Below, one piece after another: positions 36,762 to 48,846 of a stretch of DNA of 64,000 nucleotides. This stretch comes from Agrocybe praecox (lineage: Eukaryota > Basidiomycota > Agaricomycetes > Agaricales > Agrocybaceae): the NCBI GenBank assembly GCA_964017145.1, contig OZ024840.1:1860001-1924000 (forward strand). Direction: 5' to 3'. The notes below the pieces were generated by a model that was given only the letters and a program-made list of their open reading frames with translations, did not search any database and was not told where the DNA came from. The position numbers and the translations under genes were made by a program. The number at the start of each line of letters is the position of its first letter. Within the stretch, counting starts at the first letter, position 1.

Positions 36762-37555
36762 ATGGGTTTCGCCCACAACAACGGTGAGAGAGAAATCAAT
36801 TTTGGGCCCTGAAGACTATGTTTATATCACAAATCTCGTTCAGTCCTCCACGCCAACCACTTCAGGAAGGACTGGCAGCGCCGGGTCCGTACCTGGTTCG
36901 ACCAGCCCGGACGCAAGCTCCGCAGACGCACAGCGCGCAAGACTAAGGCCGCTACCCTTGGCGTTCGTCCCCTCACTCTCCTCCGCCCTGCCGTCCGTGC
37001 CCAAACCGTCCGCTACAACCGCAAAGTTCGCGAGGGCCGTGGATTCACCCATGCTGAACTTAAAGAGGCAGGAATTGGAAGGAAAGAGGCCCGTGGTGTT
37101 GGAATTGTTGTTGATCACAGGAGGAGAAATCTGAGCGAGGAGGGCAAGAAGATCAACGTTGAGAGACTGCAGGCTTACAAGGCACGCCTGATTGTGTTCC
37201 CCCGCAAGGCTGGCAAGCCCAAGAAAGGAGACTCTTCAGTGCGTTTATTTTTGATTTTAGTGCATTCACTACAATGTCAATTAACTTGCATCTAGGCGGA
37301 AGACCTCAAAGCCGCCACCACCCGTGCCCCCATCGCCCTCCCCGAAGCTTTCCCCGTCGAAGCTCCCCGCAAAATTACCGCAGAGGAAAAAGAGTTCAAG
37401 GCTTTCAGGACTCTCCGTGTTGCTCGTGCCAACCAGCGACACGAAGGTTCGCGCAAGGCGCGGGCTGCCAAGGTACGTTCTGAACACGCATTCTTTGTGG
37501 TTTCTGCTAACAGTTTCTACAGAAAGAGGAGGAAGAAGCCGCAAAGAAGAAGTAA
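36762..37555 (+). CDS. rpl13: 60S ribosomal protein eL13 (RPL13)
   Basis: Four exons (36762-36783, 36844-37238, 37296-37472, 37523-37555), 627 nt, 208 aa. MGFAHNNVLHANHFRKDW, RVRTWFDQPGRKLRRR, LGVRPLTLLRPAVRAQTVRYN, RGFTHAELKEAGI and GIVVDHRRRNLSEEG are the eL13 signature; the tail is Lys/Glu/Ala-rich and ends AAKKK. It is a structural protein of the large cytosolic subunit. The first coding exon is only 22 nt and is fixed by phase and by the conserved HNNVL junction. An alternative frame through exon 2 is open but has no family match. Confidence 0.95.
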
Positions 37556-37775
37556 TCTGCCTCTACCTTTGTACTTACTTTTCCTTCTTTCTATGTTCAT
37601 ATACACCAATGTCCGAGGCTTCACAAAATGTCGGGGAATTGCGCGCCTTACCTTTTTCGCACTATATGCCTTATGCAGTCACGAATATGAATGCGATTCT
37701 CAGTGATCGGAGTGTACTTTTTAGATGGTCTATATTTTGGAGTGATATTTGTCCAATATGGAATGCTTGAATATC

Positions 37776-39630
37776 TCAGTGTGCAGAATGTGTTCCGTTG
37801 CCATTTTTATGGCTAATCCCCAACATCGCGTCAGTGGCCGCCATCTTCTTTTCAACAGCCTCTTTGACTTCGACCTTTGCCACTTGACCCATAATCTTGA
37901 CTTGCTCAGCTACGTGCTTGAGGGTTCCGATTACTTCGTGGTTTCCATCGATGAAGCCGAATTCAGCGTATGTGAGGCCTTCCTCCTTCGCGAACTGCTT
38001 GACTAGTTCGCTAGCGCGGCGCAGATTGTGGCGTGGTAGCCGAGGGAATAGGTGGTGGGTGACTTGCAAATGTAGACCGCCATGAATGAATTCTATGGAT
38101 TCCGCACAGATAACGTCCGTGGTAGTACGCATCTGACGATGCGGGAAAGACTCTACCGGTCCCAGATCCCCTGTTGGCATGCTGAAATGGGATAACACGA
38201 TCTAGAGAAAGAGGCTCAGAATTGGAACGATCTGCTGAGCTATAAAATTTACCTGAACGTGCAGTGGACTGGTGACTGCATGGCTGACGATCAGGTAGAC
38301 AAGTGCGGTTTGCCATGAACCACATCCATAAAGGACTCTGCTGAACCATGTCCAGAAGAAAAGTATACCGGTCACTTCCAATCTCCATGCCCAATTACCA
38401 CCCCGAGCGCGTTTGGTATCGAAGTACTTTTGGTAGAGGTAAGTATAAGAATTAGCGTATAAGTTGAATCGAGCAAACGCCATGACGACGTAAAATAGTT
38501 TATGTTGGATCTTTAGGAAGAATTTGGCAAAGACATCTAGCTTCATGGTGCGCTTATAATAGGAGGACCATAGAGAGTCGAGAAAAGCGGGTGAGATGGC
38601 GAAAAAGGGGATATGTTCAATGTCGGGGTCACTTAGGGGTCATGAGGATAATGTAAACTTTCAGGTAGAGTATGCTCACTGAGATGGGTGGTTCGTGACC
38701 ACTGTGAGAAGATAAGTTTGTTGTTAGGGATTCGAAAAAGAAAGACGGCTTACAATGATGGACGTTATGATTCTGGACAAAATTAAATTAGTATGATATA
38801 CTAGACAGAAAAGCACAGAATGTACATGCCTGGACCCACCAGCCTATACTGAGGCCGCCAATGAAGTCTGCAATGATGGTAGCTATAATGCGGTCCAGAG
38901 TCCAGTTGTGTGTCACACCCATGTGTCCTAGATCATGGGCGGAGAAAACAAGCTGGTGCCAGAACAATCCCAGGAATACTGCGGACGTGACAAACCATTG
39001 GTGAGAGTAGGTATAAGCAGAGAGAGACGCGAGGAGGGTATATCGAAGTAATTCTGGCCCGTAGCCAGTGATATAGCGCGTCTTGTAGAGACCAGCATCT
39101 ATGATGCGCTTGTGCAGCTCGCGATAGGCTTTCGACTGCCTGGCTTGCTGCTTAAGCGACAGACCTGAGGGCGGAGGTCGGATAGACAAGAGCGTTGGTC
39201 CGGACAGTTGCGACTGTGAGTCTGTATTTTCTACCAAGACGACGGAAGAAGACGGGGTGAACTCGGTTTCTTCTTTTGCAAACAACTCGACTGCCTCCTT
39301 GTACCACTCCATTTTGCCTGCCGTGCCACGTCGTCGTATCCAACCAGCTGCTATTGGGGGAAGAAATGGTTCCCAAACACCATCGGTGAGCTCTACTCTG
39401 CCTATGGAATACTTGGGAATGAGATTCATGGTGTCATCCTGGTGGTTTGCCTGTATTTCGTCAGTCGCGTCACGACCGACAAAGTGAAGAAGAGCGAGAG
39501 AGCCTCCTGGATGTGCTTCGAGCCATTTTTGAGGAATAGAGAGGAGATGACCGTCGTATACGATGAGAGTATCCCCGTTGAGGATGCGAGCAGCGACCTG
39601 GTCTCTTGTCCAGAGGGTAGTCGGACGCAT
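37776..39630 (-). CDS. delta-8 sphingolipid desaturase with cytochrome b5 domain
   Basis: Five exons: 39630-38830, 38772-38754 (19-nt micro-exon), 38701-38680, 38631-38253, 38201-37776; 1,647 nt, 548 aa. The N-terminal b5 domain has the haem motif LEAHPGGSLALLHFVGRDAT. The desaturase core carries HDLGHMG (box 1), HNVHH (box 2) and QVTHHLFPRLPRHN (box 3, Gln variant typical of front-end desaturases), with paired membrane helices. It acts in the ER on the long-chain base of ceramides/glucosylceramides. Box 2 is encoded by the micro-exon. The preceding intron (38773-38829) needs a GC donor to keep the usual three residues between WW and HN. Divergent from Pal1 with 121 bp between starts. Confidence 0.92.
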
Positions 39631-39751
39631 TGAGTGAGGGGCGTGGGAAATGATGGGTCAGAAATAAAGGGGTGGCCCTTGCGGGCCGAGCATTTCTTGT
39701 CAGACTTGGCGTGTGAAGGTAAGCTTGAACCATCCGTCTCCCTCAACTATC

Positions 39752-41173
39752 ATGGCGGCTACGACAGCGAGTACAAGACAGCAACATCCACATTCCCGTC
39801 TTCGTTCATCATCAGACCCCTTTGTAGATCCCGCTCCTCGTTCTTCAAAGCAGCATCAGCGTCCCCCTCCACCTCCCCCAAAGTCAGCCAAGATGCCAAC
39901 AGCAACTCAGAACGATATCACAGAGGCTGTCCGCGACACAGTCACCGTTCGTCCAATCCAAGATTCTTCCAGAGCAAAGATCACCCGTACCCAGACAGGA
40001 GTGTATGTTCTATCTCTGCTAATCGCTTCGGATCTATCTCTCTCATGCATGGTCTGTTTTTAGTGTCCCCGCTGTATCCAGCTCACGCCCTCCAGGCAAG
40101 AGATCCCAGTCGGATGATTCCGCTGCCATTTTGGAGAAACCTCGTTCCTCAGGAAAATCGAAGCCTGGTAGCAAAAAGGGCTCCCAGCATGCAGATGTTA
40201 TCGACAGGCTCGACTTTACGGGCGTGGGACCCAGTAAGCATGACAAATCTCAATAAAATATTCACCTGACGGATTCACCATAGTGTTCCACCACGATGGC
40301 CCTTTCGATGCTTGCGCTCCATCCCGCAACAAACATCGTAACAAGGCTCCTATGTATGCTTGGGGCACAAATGAAGAACCTCCAGCTCAACAATATGGCG
40401 ATAGCGCCTACCCCGCAGCTAGTGCCTATGCCGCTTTTTCAAATGATTATCCAGAGCAACCCAAAAAGAAAGTGGATGCGATAGCCGAGGCATGGGGTAT
40501 ACATGAACCGGAACCTTTTGAGGAATTCTTCGCTGGTGGTGGTACAGGCCGTCCAGACGGCGATACTCCTACCAGCTCTATCTACAATGGTAGGGAATCC
40601 AACTCAAGGAATCCCCAGTCCACTCGACGCCCCCGGGAACACCGCGATGACAATCGTTCACGAATGGTTACCCGCCGTTCTGTTGTTCCACCTCCGCAAC
40701 CCATTTTTGTAGGTGAACCTACGGAGATGGAGGCTCCTCAAGGCTCTCCTCCCCCTTCCTCCCCTGGCTTCCCCAAACGGTCCAAATCCCTCATGCATCG
40801 CATCCGCAAAATGCGGGATGCTCCCAACGTTCCCGTAGGAAGGGATTATGAACAAGCACCGCCTTCGCCATCTTCCCCGACTGAGCCTATGAACAGCTCG
40901 CGGCCAACACACCGGCCGCAGAACTCTTTTTTAGGTCGTTTTGCCGGTAACAAGAGCCCGAATCCTTCTACTGAGCAGTCCGAGCCTTTCGTATTTATTG
41001 ATGCTCATACGAACAAGGATTTGCCCGCCCCTCCTCCTGTTCAGGAAGCTCGGTCTGCACCCGGGGAAATGTACTTTGAAGCAGAGCAACCCGCGACCGG
41101 AGCAACTTCCGGACTAGGCCGCAAGACCAGTCTAATGAAGAAAGTCGGTCGAGTCGTCAGAGGATCAAAGTGA
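39752..41173 (+). CDS. pal1: Pal1-family cell morphology protein
   Basis: Three exons (39752-40002, 40064-40233, 40284-41173), 1,311 nt, 436 aa. The Pal1 core is ADVIDRLDFTGVGPMFHHDGPFDACAPSRN, followed by KAPMYAWG and DAIAEAWGIHEPEPFEEFFAGG, all characteristic. N- and C-terminal parts are Ser/Pro-rich, with a basic end (KKVGRVVRGSK). Pal1 proteins work at the cortex with endocytic factors to set cylindrical cell shape. The splice at 40233/40284 forms the Met of GPMFHHDG. Confidence 0.9.
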
Positions 41174-42040
41174 TCAGTTGTTCAGTGACATCACATATTC
41201 CGTTGCTCTGTGTACTCTAATCTCTAGCCGATCATGATCGATTCAGAGCCCACTCCAACCGCCTAATCCTCTCTGAGAATTTTTTCCTGCAAGACACAGA
41301 TCTTAGCCCCTTCTGGATGTCCGCCCCACCTTACATCTCCTCAAATCACCAACAACCACAAGCGCGAATGTTTTCCTCGCCATCGATATCTTTCTTGTAT
41401 TTAAATCGGAACTCCTCTCCTTCTCGTCTTTTGTTCTGTTATTTCCTTCACGTCTCCGTACTTTTTGCTATCCACGATTCATCTACGTCACTCCTTCTGG
41501 TCGCATATGTATTCATTGCCAATCAAGACCATAATAGCGACATAGTCGACTCCGCTCTTTCTCCTATTTTTTTTACTCTCCAGTTTCTTCTACGACAACG
41601 ACACCGTATCAATGGTTACGAACTTTTTTCCCCCTGTTATGACAGTACTTCTCAACCGACAATTATCGAGGAAAATATGTAATCGATATTCGCCATTATA
41701 CCTCCGGATATCCCTTGTGGTTGTAACTACTGTAAATGTTCTTTTGCTTTTTCCTTATTCACCGATTATCTTTTTCGTCTCCTTGTATGCGATACTTCTT
41801 TTTCTTTTGGCAGTGTCTCACTTATCGGAGTCACTTTGTATGACTTAGTAATATGTCAACCTACTTCCCTTGCCTGAAATCGTGTATTGTTACGTACTTC
41901 TTCTAATATATGCAAGATCTACTCTTTTTGCGTAGTATCCGAAGCCGAGTGATCAAAATGAGTAGTTTTGCATGATAGATGGTACGATACATAAATTTAG
42001 ATTGATACTCCACGAAAAGAAACCGTTTATTACTTTAACC
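41174..42040. other. convergent intergenic region, pyrimidine-rich
   Basis: About 870 bp between the 3' ends of Pal1 and HIS7. It is unusually T/C-rich on the plus strand, with long stretches such as those at 41400-41600. The open frames there look like by-products of composition; it is probably long 3' UTR. Confidence 0.45.
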
Positions 42041-43797
42041 CTATGAGTCCCTAACATTGATGTTCGCTGCTCTCATCAAGGTCTTCACTTCAGAGATGCC
42101 AACCTCTTCTCGGTGGAATATGCCGGCCGCCAATGCGGCTTCCACATTGGTCTTGGTGAAGGCGTCCACGAAGTGTTGTGCAGATCCAGCACCGCTACTT
42201 GCGACGACGGGGATCTTGACGCTCTTCTTAATGAGATTGACGAGCTCTAGATCAAATCCAAGCCCCGTGCCATCACGATCAATACTGTTCACGAGAATTT
42301 CGCCGGCGCCTAAAGCTTCTACGCCTTGAGAAAGCTGCACAACGCTCAGAGGGCGCGATTCTCGTCCGCCGGATACAGTGCATTGATACCACCATGCCTT
42401 GGCCCTCTCGTTCTCAGGTCCATCTGGTTTTCCGTACACGAGTTCCGAGGAGCATGGGCCGTCGTATGTTGAGGGATCGACGTACACCCTACGGGGATCG
42501 ATGGATACGACAACTGCTTGTCTGCCGTATGCGTGAGCTATTGACTCAATGGCGCCAGTGCCGTCCGATTTGAAACCTGCCTCACGGAAGCGCTCGACGG
42601 CATACACCGCTTCTGATCCGATACTCACTTTGTCTGCACCAGCACGGAAATAAGCGCCTGCTACTTCTAGGGCACTGCGCTTCGTGCCATCTGGATCGAC
42701 AGAATCTTTGATTCCACCCCCTATCGTGAGAGGAACATACACACATTCAGCTGCTGCACGTACAACTGCGAGCATTGGCTGATCGTGCAACGGGGAGTGG
42801 CGGAAGGAAGTGATGTTGAGTAGGCAAAGTTCATCTGCACCGGCATCGTAATAGCGTGCAGCAAGTGCAACTGGTTTCCCGAGGTTTCGTACAGCACCTG
42901 CTGTTTCTGCAGTCATAGATGATGTCGGTAGCTTTTCGCGAACATCGTATTGGTCTCCTTTAGTTACAACAAGATCCCCCTGGTCGTTCGCACGGACGTC
43001 CATGCATGCGACTATTCGCTTTGTTAGCTTATGTTTAGGGGCGGGAGTGATCCTGGTAAGAGGAGCACCCGGAGCACGGGTTTGTGCCAACTCTGGTTTA
43101 CGCAACCAGGCGTCTAGGAGAGCGAGACCTGCCCTGCCAGACTTTTCGGGATGGAATTGCGTGGCAAACACATTACCCTTGCGAACCGAAGAGATAAATA
43201 ATTCCTGTCCGTATTGTGTCGTGGTGTGTGCCCATGACATGGCTTCTGGGTACTGCTCTGGACTGTACTTGGCGCAGAATGAATGGACGAAATAATAATA
43301 TGATGATCCATCGACTTCTTCCACGCTGGCCTCTTGCTCTGCAGTGACGTTGATCAGCGCGGCGGCGTTCCAGCCCATGTGAGGTACCGCCTTGTCCGAG
43401 TCATCGAAGCGGTCTATAGGACAAGGGATAATCCCCAAGCCACGCGAGGGAGCTTCGGCCGATGACTCGAAGAGGACTTGCATTCCTATACAAATTCCAA
43501 AATACGGTTTGCCAGAGAGGACATAATCTCGTAAAGGTTGCAACAGCCCACGAGATACTAGGTGACCAATAGCAGTCTCAAAAGCCCCGACACCGGGAAA
43601 TATCAAGCTCTGTGTTGGCAAAATGAAACTGGTCATGATCTTGAATGAATAGAGTATAATTAGGAGTAGAGACTTACAGTGGCTTTTGCGAAATCGGAAG
43701 GATCTCTTATCCATTGAAAGGAGTACCCGAGGGAAGTGAGAGAGTTTGCGAGACTTTGCACATTTCCTGCGCCATAGTCGAGAAGATAGAGACACAT
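42041..43797 (-). CDS. his7: imidazole glycerol phosphate synthase HisHF (HIS7)
   Basis: Two exons, 43797-43678 and 43609-42041 (intron 68 nt); 562 aa. N-terminal class I glutamine amidotransferase: LLDYGAGNVQSL, PGVGAFETA, nucleophile in GICIGMQ and the His/Glu pair in ATQFHPEKSG. C-terminal HisF barrel: RIVACMDVRANDQGDLVVTKGDQYD, GGGIKD, DKVSIGSEA, EILVNSIDRDGTGLG and VVASSGAG. The fused enzyme makes imidazole glycerol phosphate and AICAR from PRFAR and glutamine-derived ammonia, the fifth step of histidine synthesis. Fusion of the two domains is the normal state in fungi. Confidence 0.96.
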
Positions 43798-44026
43798 TAT
43801 GGTGGTTGTGGTGATAGGAAGAGTAGGAAAAAGAGAACGAGTCAGCGGATCTACCGGGCCGTAGATAAATTTTGATTGCTTACAGGTGTCATGCTTATGG
43901 AGTCATGATTTTTGGTCCAGGTTTATTCCGAATACTCTTTTTCTTTTTTTCTATAAAATCCTCCTTGTTTTTTTTTTGCCAACGAAACATTTCATTCCTT
44001 CCCCCACCCCTTTTCTTTCTTCCAAG

Positions 44027-45467
44027 ATGATGTCCATTTCCTCAAACCCTGCCACGTTCGCTGCCTCCCCTACTGGGTCGACGATCCATGAGCGCCTCCG
44101 TACTGCTCGTCGTCAGGGTTCCATCTCTGATATTCGCCAGCCAAAGATTCTTCATCCTCTTGAAAACGAGGGTCTTCGACTTCTTATTCTCGAGAATATC
44201 AGTCTTGATGCCGTCGCCGCTTTCCGTGCTCAGGGGTACCATGTGGATCACTTTGCCAAAGCAATGTCTGAAGATGAACTCGTCGAGAAGATCGGCACCT
44301 ATCACGCTATTGGTATCCGGAGCAAGACCAAAATCACAGAAAGAGTACTCAAGGCTGCTTCCAAGGTATGTACATGCTCTCAGGAAATATTTTAAACATG
44401 CGTCGATTGACTGTTCGTGCTTGCAGCTTCTAGTCATTGGTTGTTTCTGCATCGGAACCAATCAGGTAGACCTCACGGCAGCTGCCAGAGCTGGAATTCC
44501 AGTCTTCAATTCACCCTTCTCAAATTCACGCTCGGTCGCAGAGCTCGTCATGTCCGAGCTCATTGCCCTTTCCCGACAACTTTTCCAGAGAGCCTATGAA
44601 CTGCGAACAGGCATCTGGAACAAGCAGTCGAAGGGTTGCTGGGAGATTCGTGGCAAGACATTAGGCATCGTCGGATATGGCCACATTGGCGCACAGCTCT
44701 CCGTCCTGGCAGAAGCTTTTGGCATGCGCGTCCTATTCTACGACGTGGTCAACATCATGCCTTTGGGTCAGGCCCGTCAAGTTGAAACCCTCTCAAAACT
44801 TCTCGGAGAATCCGACTTCGTCACACTTCATGTACCGGAACTCCCTGAGACAATCAACATGATGTCCAAGACACAGTTTGCACAGATGAAGAAAGGTTCT
44901 TATCTCATCAACAATGCTCGTGGTCGTGTCGTCGACATTCCCGCTCTCATCGATGCCATCAAGTCGAAACAAATTGCTGGAGCCGCCATCGATGTTTTCC
45001 CCTCCGAGCCAGGCGCCAACGGTGCTCCATTCGACGACCAGTTGAACTCTTGGGCCACCACTTTACGTGAACTTCCAAACGTCATACTCACTCCTCACAT
45101 CGGTGGTTCGACGGAGGAAGCACAGAAAATGATTGGTGACGAAGTTGCGCAAGCTCTCTCTCGCTATCTCGGTTACGGTTCAACTGTTGGAGCTGTCAAC
45201 TTCCCTGAGGTCGATTTGCGTGCAATCTCAGCCGAAAACGTTGGATATATCCGTGTTTGCCACGTGCACAGAAACCAACCCGGTGTGCTCAAGCAGGTCA
45301 ACGAAGCGCTGTCACCATACAATGTCGAGAAGCAATATTCTGACTCGAAAGGCGAGGTTGCTTATCTTATGGCAGACATTGCCGACGTCAGCTTCAAGGA
45401 GTTGCCTCAATTAAAAGAGCGAATCAGCTCCACGGATGCCAACATCATCACTAGATTCCTGGCGTAG
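44027..45467 (+). CDS. ser33: D-3-phosphoglycerate dehydrogenase
   Basis: Two exons, 44027-44365 and 44427-45467 (61-nt intron); 459 aa. An N-terminal extension of ~50 residues precedes LRLLILENISLDAVAAFRAQGY. NAD-binding motif GYGHIGAQLSVLAEAFGM, catalytic region NNARGRVVDIPALIDAI, and ILTPHIGGSTEEAQ containing the catalytic His. The C-terminal ACT domain (VCHVHRNQPGVLKQVNEAL) implies serine feedback. It catalyses the first step of phosphorylated serine synthesis in the cytosol. ATGs at 44027 and 44030 are both usable. Divergent from HIS7 with 229 bp between starts. Confidence 0.95.
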
Positions 45468-45815
45468 GGAGAAAAACTGACGACCCATCTATACTCAAAA
45501 ATCGATACGGACGGTTCCCCTCCGGTTTTGTTACATTGCATTTCATCCTGCATAGATATCCACTTATCTGGTCATACCTTTCACCATTCAACTGGATCTC
45601 TCCACTCATTCATTCTCTTTTGTCCGTAATCTTCAAGCATATAAAGCCAAATGTATCACAAATGTATAGTGTGTATAATAGTATCATTAGAGACTTAGAG
45701 TCGCAATCAGCCGCTCGAATTTCCCCAGTCTGTGTGAGTATCAATTCCAATGGAAAAAAGGTTTGTATATGCGAAGCAAAAGGAAAAAGAGGCTCGCTCA
45801 AGCTCTCGCTTACGA
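45468..45815. other. convergent intergenic region
   Basis: About 350 bp between two 3' ends; 3' UTR-like, nothing else supported. Confidence 0.5.
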
Positions 45816-47155
45816 CTACGTCTCTTCTTCTGGGTCACCTATTCCAGAGGAAAGAATGGCGAAGTGAGTCTCCGACTCCGGCAGACAGGGTGAATCATAA
45901 ATCTTGCAAGAACGTGTGTTGCCTCGTGCTTTCTTCAACTGCAATCTAGGATTTCTATCAGTTAGGCTATCTGTAAAAACAGGGTCAACAACTAATATAC
46001 ACTTACCGAGTGGTAGAAGCATGAGCCATGATATTACCACCAATCGGCTTCTTTTCATTGCCCGCGTAGGGACCCGCAGCGGCGTCAGGGCTCGACATGA
46101 CTTGATTTGTCACGACAACAGCAATCCCAAACTTTAAGAGAGCCATTCGTTAGCTTAGACCCGAATAAAAGATGAACAATGTACTTCATCTGCCAGCCGC
46201 TGCAGCGTGCGTAAGAATTTTCCCAGATGATTCTGTCTGGAGGAAAGTTCTCCACGACCACTGAAGTCCGTTCGATATAACGCTGTACATGAGTCCACGA
46301 TTAGAAGACAGAATCTGTCCACAAAGATGTTAGTTAGAAGTTTTCTCGCATATCGGTATAAACTAAGCTTGCCTGGACTCGGACATCAGCGCACTAGCGC
46401 TCGTAAGTAAAGCATTCTGGTGATCCGCGTTGTACGCCCTTGCATAGGCTACATTATCTAACACCTCTTCTCCATTCAAACCATATCTCTCCGCCACCGC
46501 AAGCAAACGGACGGGTCGAAAAGTACCCTCCGTGTCGATGTATAGGCATTTGCCTTCTCCACCTCCCATGCTAACAGGTAGTTGACAAGTAACGGCGAGT
46601 GTATGACATAGCTGGGATTTTCCTGTCCTAAACTCTCCAAATAGTTCCGTAATCGCACCGGTTTCAATGCCACCTATAATGAAAAAAAAAACAAGGACAT
46701 AGTACGATGAACCAACTGCACGCGTGAAATTATTGTTAATTTTGCTTACCACCCAACAGCGCATCCAACTGCTTTGACCCTGTCGTAATGTGAACAAGCT
46801 CTGACCGACGTGCGTGTACTTCTGTGGCACTTTGAAATCCAAGTGGTACAATCTTGAGAGCTGAGGCGATTTATAATCAATAATGCGGTGGGGGCGTGTC
46901 AAGGAGTCAAATCTATGCACCTTCAGCCAATATCTTATCTGCCTTTTGCTCTGATATTCCTTTGATGGTCAACAAGACTTTCTTTGGTGTAAATGCCACG
47001 GCCTCCACTGTATTCAACCCGAACTCTGAAAGCTTTTTAATATCATTTGGATGGATGCCAGCTTCTTGAAGCTTGTTCACTAAGAGAGGCCCAGTCATTT
47101 GGAATTGATCTTCTCCATCTTCGCCTTCTTGCTCATACTGAGAGGGTTGAGACAT
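45816..47155 (-). CDS. rad51: RAD51 recombinase
   Basis: Six exons: 47155-46921, 46860-46750, 46673-46373, 46314-46185, 46131-46007, 45945-45816; 1,032 nt, 343 aa, the standard length. A helix-hairpin-helix N-domain ([21 protein letters not shown]), [12 protein letters not shown], Walker [21 protein letters not shown], Walker [23 protein letters not shown], and the loop region VTNQVM are all present; it ends GDPEEET. It forms filaments on single-stranded DNA and drives strand exchange. Intron 46315-46372 uses a GC donor (AG/GCAAGC); this alone keeps the conserved [13 protein letters not shown] junction. Confidence 0.96.
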
Positions 47156-47632
47156 GAAAGTGAATGTATGCGCGTGTGTGGTAATTGAGTAATTGGTGAG
47201 CAAAGCAAAACGACTCTGGTCAACCAGCCAAGTTCATTACGGAACGTTCCCACGAGAATAAAACACGACGCGTTAGGTCACGTGCTCGTGACAAATCGTC
47301 CGACGACCAAGCCAACCTCATTTTGTCGCCCAACGAAATTCCTTCCACCTTGTTGAGCGTGTAAATGCGTATACTACTTATTAATATCAACTACACAATG
47401 CCACAAGGGATAACCATCTTGAAGGAACGTCATCACAAATTCCAAAAGCTATTGCCCGAAGTTCCCAGAAGGAGAAAAAAATAACCATCGGTATTGAGAG
47501 ATTTTTATAGCGACAACAGGTAGCCCTAAGTCAAGACCTACAAATGGATGTAGTCAGGTCTGCCTTCCAGAATAAGCTAAATATTTGCATTAAGACGAAA
47601 GTGTAGAAACGGTATGGCAACAATGTACAAGA
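47156..47632. other. intergenic region with a small basic ORF
   Basis: About 480 bp between the RAD51 start and the uL4m stop. The plus strand carries a 28-codon ORF at 47398-47484 (see that entry). The rest is RAD51 promoter and uL4m 3' UTR. Confidence 0.45.
47398..47484 (+). CDS. candidate micro-ORF, 28 aa, strongly basic
   Basis: ATG to TAA, starting MPQGITILKERHHKFQKLL and ending PRRRKK. Twelve of 28 residues are Lys, Arg or His. It lies ~240 bp from the RAD51 start on the opposite strand. No family is recognised and the length is within chance expectation, so coding status is open. Confidence 0.2.
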   Translation: MPQGITILKERHHKFQKLLPEVPRRRKK

Positions 47633-48649
47633 TTATAGGGTGGGTTGAGTGGATTCGGGGACAACAGGCTCGGTAATAACAGGCTCGGAAAAGGTAGGTG
47701 TAGACAAAGCAATTTCCTCAACAGCAATGAGGGGTATAGGAACAGTCGGAATGTTCTTGCGTTTCAGCTTTTCTTCAAAATATTGGACAGCTTTCAAGTC
47801 CAAAACGATACGGTCCCACTTCATGATGTCGTAGATAGTCACGTCGGTAGTAGTGGTCAGCTGAACTTGAGGAATATTTCTGATAGCCTGCTCGAGGCCT
47901 TCATGAACGACGGGTTCCCCACTGATGAAGAGAGTTTTGCGTAAACCAAGCTGCTCTATCCTTCGTGATAGGAACTTCGTTTTTCCATTCGGCCAGTATA
48001 GTCGTGTCATTACGCCGAGTCGTTGTTCCCTGAGTTTCACACTCAAAGCAACGCGCATGCCCATTTCAATGACCTTCCTTGGAAGCTTCGTGCTGAAGTC
48101 GCGTGGTTTAGGACCGAACGCGACACCACCACCACGCAGCATGGGACTTTGGCCGTCGCCCAAACGCGCTTTTCCAGAACCCTTCTGCCGCCGAATTTTG
48201 ATTCCAGAACCCCGGACTTCCCCTCGAGTTTTGGTATTGGCTGAACCCTGTCGAAGTCCGTCGAGGTGTTGCACGACACATAAATGTAAAATATCTCGTC
48301 GGATAGGATGCTTGAAGACAGTTGGTTCGAGAACGGCGACGCTCTTCTCAGCAGGAGGGTCCCATCGACCGCGCCTCAGAGAAGGTGTAAGGGAGAGATA
48401 GACAGGTTCGTTTATGAGTTGTGCTTCAATTTCCCTATTCAATGTAGGTACGCCAAGAACCACATACAATGACAACACACCTTCCTGCTGAACCAACGGC
48501 CTTGGCTTCACATTCACGAGAGGTTTCTTCGCATGAGTAAGAACCCTCTTGGCTCGAGAAGGTATACGAGAGACCTAGGACTGAATGAATTTATGTTCAA
48601 GATACGAATTTGAATAACAACACACAGAAGAAGCAGTGGTTCTGAACAT
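47633..48649 (-). CDS. yml6: mitochondrial large-subunit ribosomal protein uL4m
   Basis: Start at 48649: MFRTTASS, then a 51-nt intron (48575-48625), then VSRIPSRAKRVLTHAKK; the N-terminus is basic and fits a mitochondrial presequence. The uL4 core is clear: RRDILHLCVVQHLDGLRQGSANTKTRGEVRGSGIKIRRQKGSGKARLGD with the GGGVAFGPKPRDFS loop that lines the exit tunnel. A Pro/Thr/Glu-rich tail ends ESTQPTL. It is a structural protein of the mitochondrial 54S subunit. It shares a 290-bp divergent promoter with the cytosolic uS9 gene. Confidence 0.92.
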
Positions 48650-48846
48650 AACAAGAGCAATATACTGACAACGAGAATTAGCAAGCGCCGCCAACCCCAG
48701 CCAGCAGATGACCGTTCGGAACGAAAATAGCTTAGTAAGCGGCAAAGTCGGAAATACCCGGTAGCAACTGGCCAGTTGATACAAGCCACAACACCCTTTT
48801 CGTCTCTAATATTACCGGCGCTGGCCTCAACGACCTCAAGAACAAG

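Noticed and set aside
36840..37134. Alternative open frame rich in Ser/Pro through eL13 exon 2
   Set aside because: The eL13 frame matches the family over its full length; the other frame matches nothing.
36784..37295. Intron-hosted snoRNA in the eL13 gene
   Set aside because: Introns are only 57-60 nt and show no C/D or H/ACA boxes.
41317..41848. Plus-strand ORFs in the Pal1-HIS7 gap
   Set aside because: Phe/Leu/Ser/Tyr-rich translation of T/C-rich 3' UTR sequence with no domain and no start context.
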